From positions 1-60,333 of the forward strand of contig DAOOKJ010000003.1 of assembly GCA_035385585.1 (NCBI GenBank): a DNA stretch of 60,333 nucleotides. The letters are read 5' to 3'. The notes beneath the pieces are model-generated. The model did not search any database. It saw only the letters and a list, made by a program, of their open reading frames with translations, and was not told the origin of the DNA. Below, piece after piece: positions 49,119-57,279 of this stretch. The stretch comes from DAOOKJ01 sp035385585. Lineage in GTDB: Bacteria > Patescibacteriota > Minisyncoccia > UBA6257. The translations under genes and the position numbers were made by a program. Position 1 is the first letter of the stretch, and each line of letters opens with the position of its first letter.

Positions 49119-49679
49119 TTATTTTACCTTTTGAAATGGAAGTCCTAAAAGAGTAAATAGTTCTTTTGCCATTTGGCGGTTTTTGGCATTAGTAACAAAA
49201 CTTACCTCTAAACCGAAAATAAAACTCGCTTCTTCTTTGCTTATTTCCGGAAAAACTATTTGTTCTTTTAGACCATAATTCAAATTTCCTGAAGCATCTA
49301 TCGCAGATTCCTTTATTCCTCCAAAATCTCTGATTCTCGGCAAAACCACATTTATAAATTTATAAATAAAATCTTCCATTTTTTTTCCCCTTAAAGTAAC
49401 CTTCAAACCCACCGGCATTCCTTCTCTTAATTTAAAACTGGCAATAGAAACTCTTGAAAGTCTTAATGAGGGCTTTAAACCGGTAATCATTTTTAGTTGC
49501 TGAGACACTTTTTCAACAATCTCATCACTGTTTTTGCCTGAAGTTACTAATCTGCCTATGCCAGTATTGACTACTACTTTCACAATTGTCGGAACAGACC
49601 TTTCTGTTTTAAGGTTAAACTTTTTTTTCATTTCCGGTACAACAATTTCTTTCCACTGCTGTTTATAAGGTAATTTCAT
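49119..49679 (-). CDS. rplE: 50S ribosomal protein L5
   Basis: 5S rRNA-binding protein in the central protuberance. I start it at ATG 49679 (MKLPYKQQWKEIVVPEMKKK, 186 residues); a TTG at 49736 would put the start inside rplX. Family segments are VNTGIGRLVTSGKN, LRLSRVSIASFKLREGMPVG, and the end IFGLEVSFVTNAKN. Confidence 0.95.
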   Translation of the reverse strand: MKLPYKQQWKEIVVPEMKKKFNLKTERSVPTIVKVVVNTGIGRLVTSGKNSDEIVEKVSQQLKMITGLKPSLRLSRVSIASFKLREGMPVGLKVTLRGKKMEDFIYKFINVVLPRIRDFGGIKESAIDASGNLNYGLKEQIVFPEISKEEASFIFGLEVSFVTNAKNRQMAKELFTLLGLPFQKVK

Positions 49680-49683
49680 AGTA

Positions 49684-49995
49684 TCAAATTTTTGTTTTAC
49701 ATTTTTTACACTGACGACAATTTTTTCCACCTTCAAAAGTATGAGATATTCTCGTTGGCTTTTTACAATTCGGACAAACTAATTTTACATTTGCCCGATT
49801 AATCGGTCCAGGTACAGACATTATTTCTCCCTTTTCACCAGTCTTTTTCGGTTTTTTAATCTTTTTTATTAAATTCAGGCCGTCAACTATTAAACGGTTC
49901 TCCTTGGGCAAAACTTTTATAACTTTCCCTGATTTTCCTCTATCTTTACCCTTTGTAATTAAAATCAAATCTCCTTTTTTAATTTCCATTTTCAT
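49684..49995 (-). CDS. rplX: 50S ribosomal protein L24 with zinc-ribbon end
   Basis: Assembly-starting 23S rRNA binder. The 103 residues have the KOW motif KGDLILITKGKDRGKSGKVI and MSVPGPINRANVKLVCPNCK. The end keeps five cysteines (CPNC ... C..C..C) in a zinc-ribbon-like pattern, seen in part of the bacterial family. It follows rplN after 80 bases. Confidence 0.96.
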   Translation of the reverse strand: MKMEIKKGDLILITKGKDRGKSGKVIKVLPKENRLIVDGLNLIKKIKKPKKTGEKGEIMSVPGPINRANVKLVCPNCKKPTRISHTFEGGKNCRQCKKCKTKI

Positions 49996-50075
49996 ATTTA
50001 AAGATGTAAAATTTCTAAAGATAGTTTAATTATTTTGTCTGTCCTAATACTGCTGAATTTCATTTATATTATTTA

Positions 50076-50444
50076 TTAAACAAAATCAGAAGCTAAAGCA
50101 ACTAATTTATCATAACCCTTTTCCTTTATCTCCCGAGGCAATACTCCCAATAAACGATTGCCAATCGGTTCCTTTTTTTCATTTATTAAAACTACGGCAT
50201 TTTCATCAAATCTAATATAACTTCCATCTTTCCGGCGATATGGCTGTTTCTGCCAAACAACTACTGCCTTAACTACATCGCCTTTCTTTATTGCTCTTCG
50301 CGGTTCAGCCGCCCGAACTGAAGCTACAATAATATTACCAATTCTTGCGTATTTCCTATAACTTCCGCCTAAAACTCTAAAACAACGAACAGTTTTCGCT
50401 CCACTATTATCTATTACTTTTAAAATTGTTCTTGGTTGAATCAT
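50076..50444 (-). CDS. rplN: 50S ribosomal protein L14
   Basis: Large-subunit interface protein. The 122 residues start IQPRTILKVIDNSGAKTVRC and end RGVLPREI-like (LGVLPREIKEKGYDKLVALA). All family motifs and the length are standard. It lies 5 bases past rpsQ. Confidence 0.97.
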   Translation of the reverse strand: MIQPRTILKVIDNSGAKTVRCFRVLGGSYRKYARIGNIIVASVRAAEPRRAIKKGDVVKAVVVWQKQPYRRKDGSYIRFDENAVVLINEKKEPIGNRLLGVLPREIKEKGYDKLVALASDFV

Positions 50445-50449
50445 AATTG

Positions 50450-50698
50450 TTAAGCGCTATAACTAATAATTTTCCATCTTTTCTCTTTAGATAGGGGTCT
50501 TGTTTCCTCAATTACAACTTTATCCCCTTCTTTGTATTTATTGTTATCGTTTTGAGCCTTAAATCTTTTCGTCACTTTGTAATATTTTTTATATTTTGGG
50601 TGAAATTTTAAAGAATCTACTGCCACTACTGCAGTCTTCGTCATTTTGGCACTTACTACCCTTCCTTTTAATCTTCTTTTTATAGTTTTTTTTGTCAT
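50450..50698 (-). CDS. rpsQ: 30S ribosomal protein S17
   Basis: 16S rRNA 5'-domain binder. The 82 residues have LKGRVVSAKMTKTAVVAVDS and KEGDKVVIEETRPLSKEKRW, the OB-fold hallmarks of the family. It lies 10 bases past rpmC. Confidence 0.97.
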   Translation of the reverse strand: MTKKTIKRRLKGRVVSAKMTKTAVVAVDSLKFHPKYKKYYKVTKRFKAQNDNNKYKEGDKVVIEETRPLSKEKRWKIISYSA

Positions 50699-50708
50699 AA
50701 TAAATATC

Positions 50709-50903
50709 CTAAGAAGTTATTTTCATTTCATTTAAGATAGTTAAAATTCTAGCGATATCCTTTTTTAACATTTTTACCGCTTTAACATTTTTTACTTTGC
50801 CACTCGCTAAACTAATTTTTAACTCAATTAATTTCTTCCTGGAATCTGTTAGTAAATTCAGCAATTCATCTGACTTCTTATTTTTTAATTCTTTTGTCTT
50901 CAT
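50709..50903 (-). CDS. rpmC: 50S ribosomal protein L29
   Basis: A 64-residue, two-helix protein near the exit tunnel. It starts KTKELKNKKSDELLNLLTDS and ends KMLKKDIARILTILNEM, as in the family. It lies 3 bases past rplP. Confidence 0.95.
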   Translation of the reverse strand: MKTKELKNKKSDELLNLLTDSRKKLIELKISLASGKVKNVKAVKMLKKDIARILTILNEMKITS

Positions 50904-50906
50904 AAT

Positions 50907-51317
50907 TTAATCTTTAACAATCATAGTTTTAATTGGCAATTTAGAGGTAGCGGCCTTTAATGCTTGACGCGCCATATTCTCGGAAACTCCATCTATTTCA
51001 AAAATTATTCTGCCGGGCTTAACTGGGAAGACATAGTATTCTACTGTTCCCTTTCCTCCCCCCATTGTTACTTCGGGTGGTTTTTTAGTAATTGGTTTGT
51101 CAGGAAAAATTCTCATCCAAACCTTACCCTCTTTTTTTAGAACAATGGCAATAGCCTTTCTTGCCGCTTCTATTTGACGGCTAGTAAGCCATTTTTCTTC
51201 TAAAGATTTTAAACCAAAACTGCCAAAATCTAAAGCGGTTCCTCGACCCTCTATCTCGCGGAATCTTCCTCTTCCTTTTTGCGTTTTTCGATGTTTTACT
51301 TTTTTTGGCGCCAACAT
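50907..51317 (-). CDS. rplP: 50S ribosomal protein L16
   Basis: Large-subunit protein near the tRNA A and P sites. I start it at ATG 51317 (MLAPKKVKHRKTQKGR, 136 residues), matching the family; a TTG at 51329 is less likely. It has FGSFGLKSLEEKWLTSRQIE and MGGGKGTVEYYVFPVKPGRI. Confidence 0.96.
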   Translation of the reverse strand: MLAPKKVKHRKTQKGRGRFREIEGRGTALDFGSFGLKSLEEKWLTSRQIEAARKAIAIVLKKEGKVWMRIFPDKPITKKPPEVTMGGGKGTVEYYVFPVKPGRIIFEIDGVSENMARQALKAATSKLPIKTMIVKD

Positions 51318-51341
51318 ATCTATTCTCAATAATTTAAAAAT

Positions 51342-51986
51342 TTATTTTTTTGGCTCTTCCTCATTTAATTTGTATATCCAGACTTTAATTCCCACTACTC
51401 CATAAGGGCAATGGGCTTCGCTAAATCCATAATCAATATCTGCCCGAATTGTTTGCTGGGGCAACTTTCCTTCTAAAAGCCACTCTTCTCTGGCGATTTC
51501 GTTGCCATCTAAGCGACCGGAAATCATAATTTTTGCCCCTCCTACATTTTTATGTTGAATAATCCTTGCCATATTTCTTTTCATCGCTAAGCGGTAAGGA
51601 ATCCTTTTTTCAATGTCTTCAGCAATATTCTGAGCCATAATTTGGGCTGAGGTTTCCGGTCTTCTTATCTCTTCAATGGAAAGGCTTACTTTGTATTTAT
51701 TGTTTAATAATTTAGAAATGCCTCTCTCAATTTTTGAAATTCCTTGCCCCCCTCTCCCAATTAACAATCCCGGCCTAGCAGTTTTAATTATAATTTTAAT
51801 ATTGTCAATTTTTCTTTCTATTTCGATATTTTCAATTCTTAATTCTTTTCCTCCTTTTAAAATAAACTGTCTTATCAGATAATCCTCTTTTAATAATTGA
51901 GGCATTTTTTTAAAATTTAACCAGCGGGAATTCCATTGATGTGTTATTCCTGTTCTGAAACTTTTTGGATTAGTATATTGAGCCAT
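51342..51986 (-). CDS. rpsC: 30S ribosomal protein S3
   Basis: mRNA entry-channel protein. The 214 residues start NPKSFRTGITHQWNSRWL, carry the KH motif LIGRGGQGISKIERGISKLL, and the C-terminal domain has QHKNVGGAKIMISGRLDGNE. A 59-base T-rich gap separates it from rplV. Confidence 0.97.
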   Translation of the reverse strand: MAQYTNPKSFRTGITHQWNSRWLNFKKMPQLLKEDYLIRQFILKGGKELRIENIEIERKIDNIKIIIKTARPGLLIGRGGQGISKIERGISKLLNNKYKVSLSIEEIRRPETSAQIMAQNIAEDIEKRIPYRLAMKRNMARIIQHKNVGGAKIMISGRLDGNEIAREEWLLEGKLPQQTIRADIDYGFSEAHCPYGVVGIKVWIYKLNEEEPKK

Positions 51987-52045
51987 AACTGCTTTTATTT
52001 TTATCTTTTATCTTTTATTTTTTATTTTTTATTTTTTATTTTTCT

Positions 52046-52561
52046 TTAGATTGCTTTTCTTCTAAAAACTCTCTGTCTGGCTAAAACCGGAGTTTTAACC
52101 CTTTCTTTTTTTGTTTCTTCCTTAACGCCAGCCTTTCTTTCTTTTTTTGTTTCCTTTAATATCGTTTCTTTTGTTTTTTCCTCTTTCTCGCTTATTTCCT
52201 CTTTCTTTTCTTCTTTTTTAGCGCTTGGCGATTTTTCTTTTAAAATTAAGGTAATATGTGAACTTCTTTTTCTGATTTCATTAGCCACCCCTCTGGCTCT
52301 AGGCATATATCGTACAAGTGTCGGCCCCTGGTCAACTTTAATTTGGTAAACAAACAAATTATCGTAACTTAAGTTAAAATTATGTTCTGCATTTTTAATC
52401 GCTGACTTTAAGAGTTTTAAAATTTCTGGGCTCGGCCTTTTATTAGAAGACTTAAGTTGATATTCGGCTTCTTTAACGTCTAATCCCTTGATAAGGTTAG
52501 CGGTTAACCTAACTTTTCGGGGGCTCATTCTTAAATATTTTAAAGATGCTTTAACTTCCAT
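52046..52561 (-). CDS. rplV: 50S ribosomal protein L22 with long charged tail
   Basis: Exit-tunnel protein. The first ~112 residues are the family core (KYLRMSPRKVRLTANLIKGL, VYQIKVDQGPTLVRYMPRAR, ANEIRKRSSHITLILKE). The remaining ~60 are a K/E-rich low-complexity tail ending ARQRVFRRKAI. The total of 171 exceeds the usual ~110. Confidence 0.96.
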   Translation of the reverse strand: MEVKASLKYLRMSPRKVRLTANLIKGLDVKEAEYQLKSSNKRPSPEILKLLKSAIKNAEHNFNLSYDNLFVYQIKVDQGPTLVRYMPRARGVANEIRKRSSHITLILKEKSPSAKKEEKKEEISEKEEKTKETILKETKKERKAGVKEETKKERVKTPVLARQRVFRRKAI

Positions 52562-52573
52562 AAATTGTACAAA

Positions 52574-52903
52574 TTAAACCTTAATTTTAGTGACTTTAGT
52601 TTCTTCAGTCTTTGTTTCTCCTGTTTTAGACTCTAACGCTCGCTGCATTTTGCCGCCATGCTTTATAAATTTTCTCGTGGGAGAAAACTCTCCCAATCTA
52701 TGGCCCACCATTTCTTCTTTTATTTCCACTCGAAGAAAATCTTTACCATTATGAACAGCAAAAACAAAACCAATCATCTCGGGTGTAATCATTGAATCTC
52801 GCGAATAGGTTTTGATTGGAGTTTTATCCCCTGCTTTTAACCGAGACAATTTCTTTAACAATTTTGAATCGACAAAAGGACCTTTTTTAACTGAACGTGC
52901 CAT
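52574..52903 (-). CDS. rpsS: 30S ribosomal protein S19 with short tail
   Basis: 16S head protein. The core is ARSVKKGPFVDSKLLKKL, SRDSMITPEMIGFVFAVHNG, and MVGHRLGEFSPTRKF. About 17 extra Lys/Thr-rich residues follow the usual end, giving 109 against about 92. It lies 12 bases before rplV. Confidence 0.96.
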   Translation of the reverse strand: MARSVKKGPFVDSKLLKKLSRLKAGDKTPIKTYSRDSMITPEMIGFVFAVHNGKDFLRVEIKEEMVGHRLGEFSPTRKFIKHGGKMQRALESKTGETKTEETKVTKIKV

Positions 52904-52924
52904 AAAAATTAATATTTTATCTTA

Positions 52925-53749
52925 TTATTTTTTCTTTCTTCTTGCAATAATAAATTTATTAGAATATTTGTCTTTTTTCCTGGTTTTTCTACCGCCAGTG
53001 ACATTGCCATAAATATCTTTTGGCCTTTTAGTTCCTCTCTGAGTTCTTCCTTCGCCTCCGCCATAAGGATGCTCCCGCGGATTCATTACTTTGCCTCTTA
53101 CTGTTGGCCGAATCCCCTTTGCTCTCACCCTGCCAGCTTTACCATAACTAACTAAACTATGTTCAACATTGGAAAGTTGACCAATTGAAGCGAAGCAATT
53201 ACTTAAAACTTTCCTTACCTCAGAAGAGGGCATTTTTAAATAAGTATAGTCTTCTTCTTGACCAGCGACTTGAACCGCTGTTCCGGCAGACCTGGCTAAT
53301 TTTCCTCCTGTATTAGGCTGAATTTCAACATTATAAACCATTGTGCCAATAGGAATGTTTTTTAGCTTCATTCGATTACCTTCTTTAAGCGGAACACTAT
53401 CGTCACAGACTATTTCATCTCCAACCTTCAGATTATTAGGCGCTAAAATATAGCGCCAATCCCCATCTTTATACGAAACTAAAGCAATAAAAGCGGAACG
53501 ATTCGGGTCATATTCAATGCTTTTTACTATTCCTTTTACTTTCAGTTTTTCTTCCCCGAAAATAATTTCTCGATATAATCTTTTATTACCCCCTCCTTTA
53601 TGGCGAACAGTCACTAACCCCTTTGTTCTTCCTTTTGCTTTTTTATTAAATGTTGTTAACGGCTTAAATGGCTCGTCTTTTGTTATCATCTGACGGTCTT
53701 CAACTGTATAATGTCTTCTTCCAGGAGTTGTTGGTTTATATCTTTTCAT
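52925..53749 (-). CDS. rplB: 50S ribosomal protein L2
   Basis: Peptidyl-transferase-centre protein. The 274 residues have VRHKGGGNKRLYREI, VGDEIVCDDSVPLKEGNRMK, VEIQPNTGGKLARSAGTAVQ, and the near-catalytic loop VMNPREHPYGGGEGRT. In E. coli this loop is DHPHGGGEG; the first His is kept, the second is Tyr here. It lies 21 bases before rpsS. Confidence 0.97.
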   Translation of the reverse strand: MKRYKPTTPGRRHYTVEDRQMITKDEPFKPLTTFNKKAKGRTKGLVTVRHKGGGNKRLYREIIFGEEKLKVKGIVKSIEYDPNRSAFIALVSYKDGDWRYILAPNNLKVGDEIVCDDSVPLKEGNRMKLKNIPIGTMVYNVEIQPNTGGKLARSAGTAVQVAGQEEDYTYLKMPSSEVRKVLSNCFASIGQLSNVEHSLVSYGKAGRVRAKGIRPTVRGKVMNPREHPYGGGEGRTQRGTKRPKDIYGNVTGGRKTRKKDKYSNKFIIARRKKK

Positions 53750-53778
53750 TATTTTTGACTTTTAAATTTTGACTTTTA

Positions 53779-54180
53779 TTATATTTCTATCTTCTCTCCT
53801 TCTTTTAAAGTAACTATTGCTTTCTTTTTTGGTTGAAACCGCGAAACTTTTCGACCAAATCTCTTTTTTTCTCTTTTCGAAATAGTAAGATTAATTTTTT
53901 CCACTTTCACTTTATAAAATTTTTCAATTACTTTCTTAATCTCGTTTTTATTTACATCTTTTTCAACTTCAAATACGTATTGGTTTACCTTTTTTAAAGC
54001 CGTTGCTTTTTCACTCAAATAGGGCATAATTGAAATTGGCGTTTTGGACAAAAACAATGTTTTTGACCCAGTTGAAACTTTTTCCTGTTCCTTTTCTTGT
54101 ATTTTCTCTGCTTCTTTTATTTCCTTCTTTTCTTCTTGTAAATTTTTATTCTTTTTTTGAAATATTCTAAAAGCGACCAT
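53779..54180 (-). CDS. rplW: 50S ribosomal protein L23 with N-terminal extension
   Basis: Exit-tunnel protein that docks SRP and trigger factor. About 45 charged residues precede the family core, which begins ISIMPYLSEKATALKKVNQY and includes FYKVKVEKINLTISKREKKR. The total of 133 exceeds the usual ~95. It follows rplD after 2 bases. Confidence 0.94.
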   Translation of the reverse strand: MVAFRIFQKKNKNLQEEKKEIKEAEKIQEKEQEKVSTGSKTLFLSKTPISIMPYLSEKATALKKVNQYVFEVEKDVNKNEIKKVIEKFYKVKVEKINLTISKREKKRFGRKVSRFQPKKKAIVTLKEGEKIEI

Positions 54181-54182
54181 AT

Positions 54183-54833
54183 CTATTTAATAATTAATTT
54201 TTGCTCCAAAAGCGACAAAATATCTTTTTTCAATATCAAATATTTACAATTTAATAATTCTATTAAATCAATACTTTCTGCTGTCATTACTTTTAAGGAA
54301 GGTATATTTCGGCTGATTCTTTTAATTTCTTTATCTTTTGATTCTATCAAAAGAACTGTTTTTTTTAAAGGTTTGCCTTTTTCTTTCTTAATTAGATTAT
54401 TCAAAAGAGAATAGACTTCTTTTGTTTTTAATTGTTCAATTTCCAGATTTTCCAAAATTATAATTTCTTTATCTTTTAATTTTTGGGAAAGAATCTGGCT
54501 TAAAGCGATTTTTTTTTCTTTTTTATTAATTTTCTTTTTAAAATTTCTTTCTTTTTGGCGGGGGCCAAAAGTTACTCCTCCTCCTTTCCATAATGGCGAA
54601 CGAATAGAAGAATGACGTGCCCTGCCAGTTCCTTTTTGCGGCCAAGGTTTTCTACCGCCACCCCTTACTTCCGACCTATCTTTAGTTGAGGCAATCGGTT
54701 GTCGTTTATTTGACAATGTTTTTGTATAAATTTGATGAATAAAATGACTATTAAATTTCTGGCCGAAAATCTGGTCGTTTAATTCAATTTCTTTCGTTAG
54801 TTCTCCTTTTTGATTGTAAACTGATACTTTCAT
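54183..54833 (-). CDS. rplD: 50S ribosomal protein L4
   Basis: Exit-tunnel protein with a long loop. The 216 residues have the loop GGGRKPWPQKGTGRARHSSI followed by RSPLWKGGGVTFGPRQ, then IILENLEIEQLKTKE in the globular part. Length is typical. It follows rplC after 5 bases. Confidence 0.96.
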   Translation of the reverse strand: MKVSVYNQKGELTKEIELNDQIFGQKFNSHFIHQIYTKTLSNKRQPIASTKDRSEVRGGGRKPWPQKGTGRARHSSIRSPLWKGGGVTFGPRQKERNFKKKINKKEKKIALSQILSQKLKDKEIIILENLEIEQLKTKEVYSLLNNLIKKEKGKPLKKTVLLIESKDKEIKRISRNIPSLKVMTAESIDLIELLNCKYLILKKDILSLLEQKLIIK

Positions 54834-54838
54834 AAATT

Positions 54839-55450
54839 TTATTGACCTTGTATTAAAACTAAAGAACCCTTATGCCCTGGAATTGCCCCTTTAAAATAAA
54901 GAAGATTTTTTTCCTTATCTATTTTAATTATCGGCACATTTTTTAAAGTAATTCTTTTTAAACCTGTATGGCCTGCCATTTTTCTTCCTTTTGTCACATG
55001 CTGAGGGTGAGTAGCACCAATTGAACCTGGTGCTCGCAATCTATCTTTAGTGCCATGAGAAGCATCGCTGCCATGAAAACCGTATCTTTTGACCACCCCT
55101 TGAAAACCTTTACCTTTGCTAATTCCTATAACTTTCACTTTATCTCCTTCCTTAAAAACATCAACTTTAATCTCATCGCCAACTTTGACTTCTTTAATTA
55201 AATTCTCATCTATTTTAAATTCTTTTAGATAGCGGAAATTTCCTAAATCTTTCAAGTGACCCCTTAAAGGTTTATTTATATTCTTTTTTGTTCCATATCC
55301 TACTTGGGCTGCCGAATATCCATCCTTTTGAATAGTTTTTATTTGGGTAATTTTAACCGGTCCAGTTTTAACTACGGTTACTGGAATAACTTTTCCTTCC
55401 TCGTCAAATACTTCTGACATTTTTTCTTTTGTTCCTAAAATAATTTTCAT
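54839..55450 (-). CDS. rplC: 50S ribosomal protein L3
   Basis: Large-subunit assembly starter. I start it at ATG 55450 (MKIILGTKEKMSEVFDEEGK, 203 residues), as in the family; an upstream frame start at 55501 is less likely. Later motifs are VIGISKGKGFQGVVKRYGFH, DRLRAPGSIGATHPQHVTKG and RKMAGHTGLKRITLKN. Confidence 0.95.
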   Translation of the reverse strand: MKIILGTKEKMSEVFDEEGKVIPVTVVKTGPVKITQIKTIQKDGYSAAQVGYGTKKNINKPLRGHLKDLGNFRYLKEFKIDENLIKEVKVGDEIKVDVFKEGDKVKVIGISKGKGFQGVVKRYGFHGSDASHGTKDRLRAPGSIGATHPQHVTKGRKMAGHTGLKRITLKNVPIIKIDKEKNLLYFKGAIPGHKGSLVLIQGQ

Positions 55451-55514
55451 ACTAATGTAATTAAAACTCATTGAAAAACTGGGCTTGAGCCCAGTTTTCA
55501 TTCCTTTTTCTTTT

Positions 55515-55850
55515 CTACATCTTTACCTCTATTTCCACTCCTGCTGGTAAACTCAAATTTGATAAGGCTTCAATTATTTTCTGGTTTGGATTAAGGATTT
55601 CTATTAGGCGCTTATGAATTCTCATTTCAAACTGTTCTCTCGCATCCTTTTTAATAAAGGTAGCACGATTTACTGTATAACGACGAGTTTCAGTTGGTAG
55701 AGGGATTGGGCCATTAGATTCCCCTCCCTGTCTTATAACTGCTTCAATAATCTGAGAACAAGAGTTATCCAAAATTCGATGGTCATAACCCTTAATTTTA
55801 ATTCTAATCTTTGACTGAGCTTCAGTTTTTATCCTTTTAGAATCTGCCAC
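55515..55850 (-). CDS. rpsJ: 30S ribosomal protein S10
   Basis: 16S head protein and NusE. The 111 residues begin from a GTG at 55850 and include KIRIKIKGYDHRILDNSCSQ, GPIPLPTETRRYTVNRATFI and REQFEMRIHKRLIEI. It starts the S10 cluster, 81 bases past tuf. Confidence 0.97.
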   Translation of the reverse strand: MADSKRIKTEAQSKIRIKIKGYDHRILDNSCSQIIEAVIRQGGESNGPIPLPTETRRYTVNRATFIKKDAREQFEMRIHKRLIEILNPNQKIIEALSNLSLPAGVEIEVKM

Positions 55851-55931
55851 AAATTAAATTTTAAATTTTTAATTTCTCAAATTATTTGCAGGAATTAAAT
55901 GCATTTTATATTTCAATTACTAAATAAATTC

Positions 55932-57131
55932 CTATTTTATTATCTTTGTTACTACTCCGGCGCCGACAGTTCTTCCTCCTTCTCTAATAGCGAATCTTGA
56001 ACCTTCATCTAAGGCAACCGGCACTATTAATTTCACTGTAAATTTAACATTATCGCCCGGCATTACCATTTCCACTCCTTCCGGTAAAGTAACTTCTCCG
56101 GTTACATCAGCGGTGCGAATATAAAATTGAGGTTTATAGCCAGTGAAAAACGGAGTGTGCCTGCCCCCTTCTTCTTTGGTCAAAATATATGCTTCTGCTT
56201 CAAATTCGGTATGGGGAGTAATTGAACCGGGCTTGGCAATTATTTGCCCCCTTCTTACATCTTCTTTTTTAGTTCCTCTCATTAGTAATCCGACATTATC
56301 CCCAGCCATTGCCTCATCCATGCTCTTATTGAACATCTCAATTCCCGTAACAACTGTTTTTATTGTCGGCCGATAACCTATAATTTCTACTTCATCATTA
56401 AGTTTTAATTTTCCTCTTTCTACTCTTCCGGTAACAACTGTTCCCCGACCCTCGATTGAGAAAATATCTTCTATTGGCATTAAAAATGGTTTATCTACAT
56501 CTCGCACTGGATCTGGAAGATAAGTATCAATAGCGTTTAATAATTCTAAAATTGGTTTAACTGCTTCATCGTCTAAAGAAGTTGCTTCTAATGCTTTTAA
56601 AGCCGAACCCCGAATAACTGGCACTTCTTTGCCGGGAAAACCATGCTTTGTTAAAAGTTCTCTCACTTCTGTTTCCACTAAATCAATCATTTCTTTATCA
56701 TCTACCATATCAACTTTATTTAAGAAAACAACCATTGCCGGCACGCCAACTTGTTTTGCTAAAAGAATGTGTTCATAAGTTTGAGGCATTGGACCATCAG
56801 CTGCAGAAACTACCAAAATCGCTCCATCCATCTGGGCAGAACCGGTAATCATATTTTTAATATAATCAATATGCCCCGGGCAATCAATATGAGCATAATG
56901 CCTCTTATCAGTTTCGTATTCTGAATGATGAACATTAATGGTAATGCCCCGATTTTTTTCTTCAGGCGCATTATCAATTTCATTAACATTTAAACTTCTT
57001 TTCGCTAAACCCTTCAAATAAAGAACATGGGAAATAGCAGCGGTCAAAGTGGTTTTGCCATGATCAATATGACCAATCGTTCCAATATTCATATGGGGCT
57101 TAGTTCTCACAAATTTTTCTTTTTCTGCCAT
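55932..57131 (-). CDS. tuf: Elongation factor Tu
   Basis: GTPase that brings aminoacyl-tRNA to the ribosome. The 399 residues have G1 GHIDHGKTTL, switch region GITINVHHSEYETDKRHYAH where THVEYET is usual, G3 DCPGHIDYI (A is usual in place of the second I), and G4 NKVDMVDD. Domains 2 and 3 are complete. A 148-base gap precedes it after fusA. Confidence 0.97.
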   Translation of the reverse strand: MAEKEKFVRTKPHMNIGTIGHIDHGKTTLTAAISHVLYLKGLAKRSLNVNEIDNAPEEKNRGITINVHHSEYETDKRHYAHIDCPGHIDYIKNMITGSAQMDGAILVVSAADGPMPQTYEHILLAKQVGVPAMVVFLNKVDMVDDKEMIDLVETEVRELLTKHGFPGKEVPVIRGSALKALEATSLDDEAVKPILELLNAIDTYLPDPVRDVDKPFLMPIEDIFSIEGRGTVVTGRVERGKLKLNDEVEIIGYRPTIKTVVTGIEMFNKSMDEAMAGDNVGLLMRGTKKEDVRRGQIIAKPGSITPHTEFEAEAYILTKEEGGRHTPFFTGYKPQFYIRTADVTGEVTLPEGVEMVMPGDNVKFTVKLIVPVALDEGSRFAIREGGRTVGAGVVTKIIK

Positions 57132-57279
57132 ATTATTTTTTTTATTTTTTTTCCCTTACATGAAAAAGATTGGTTTTTTTTATGTAAGAGGTTTTTAATT
57201 CTTTTTAAAACGACCTTAATTTATATTATTTAATTTATATTATCTTAAAGCATTTATTAAAAAAAGTCAAATTTTAAAA
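57132..57279. other. Gap between fusA and tuf
   Basis: A T-rich 148 bases without a frame. It includes a hairpin TTACATGAAAAAG/TTTTTTATGTAAG at about 57156-57189, which could stabilise the fusA message end or weakly terminate. Nothing else is seen. Confidence 0.45.
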
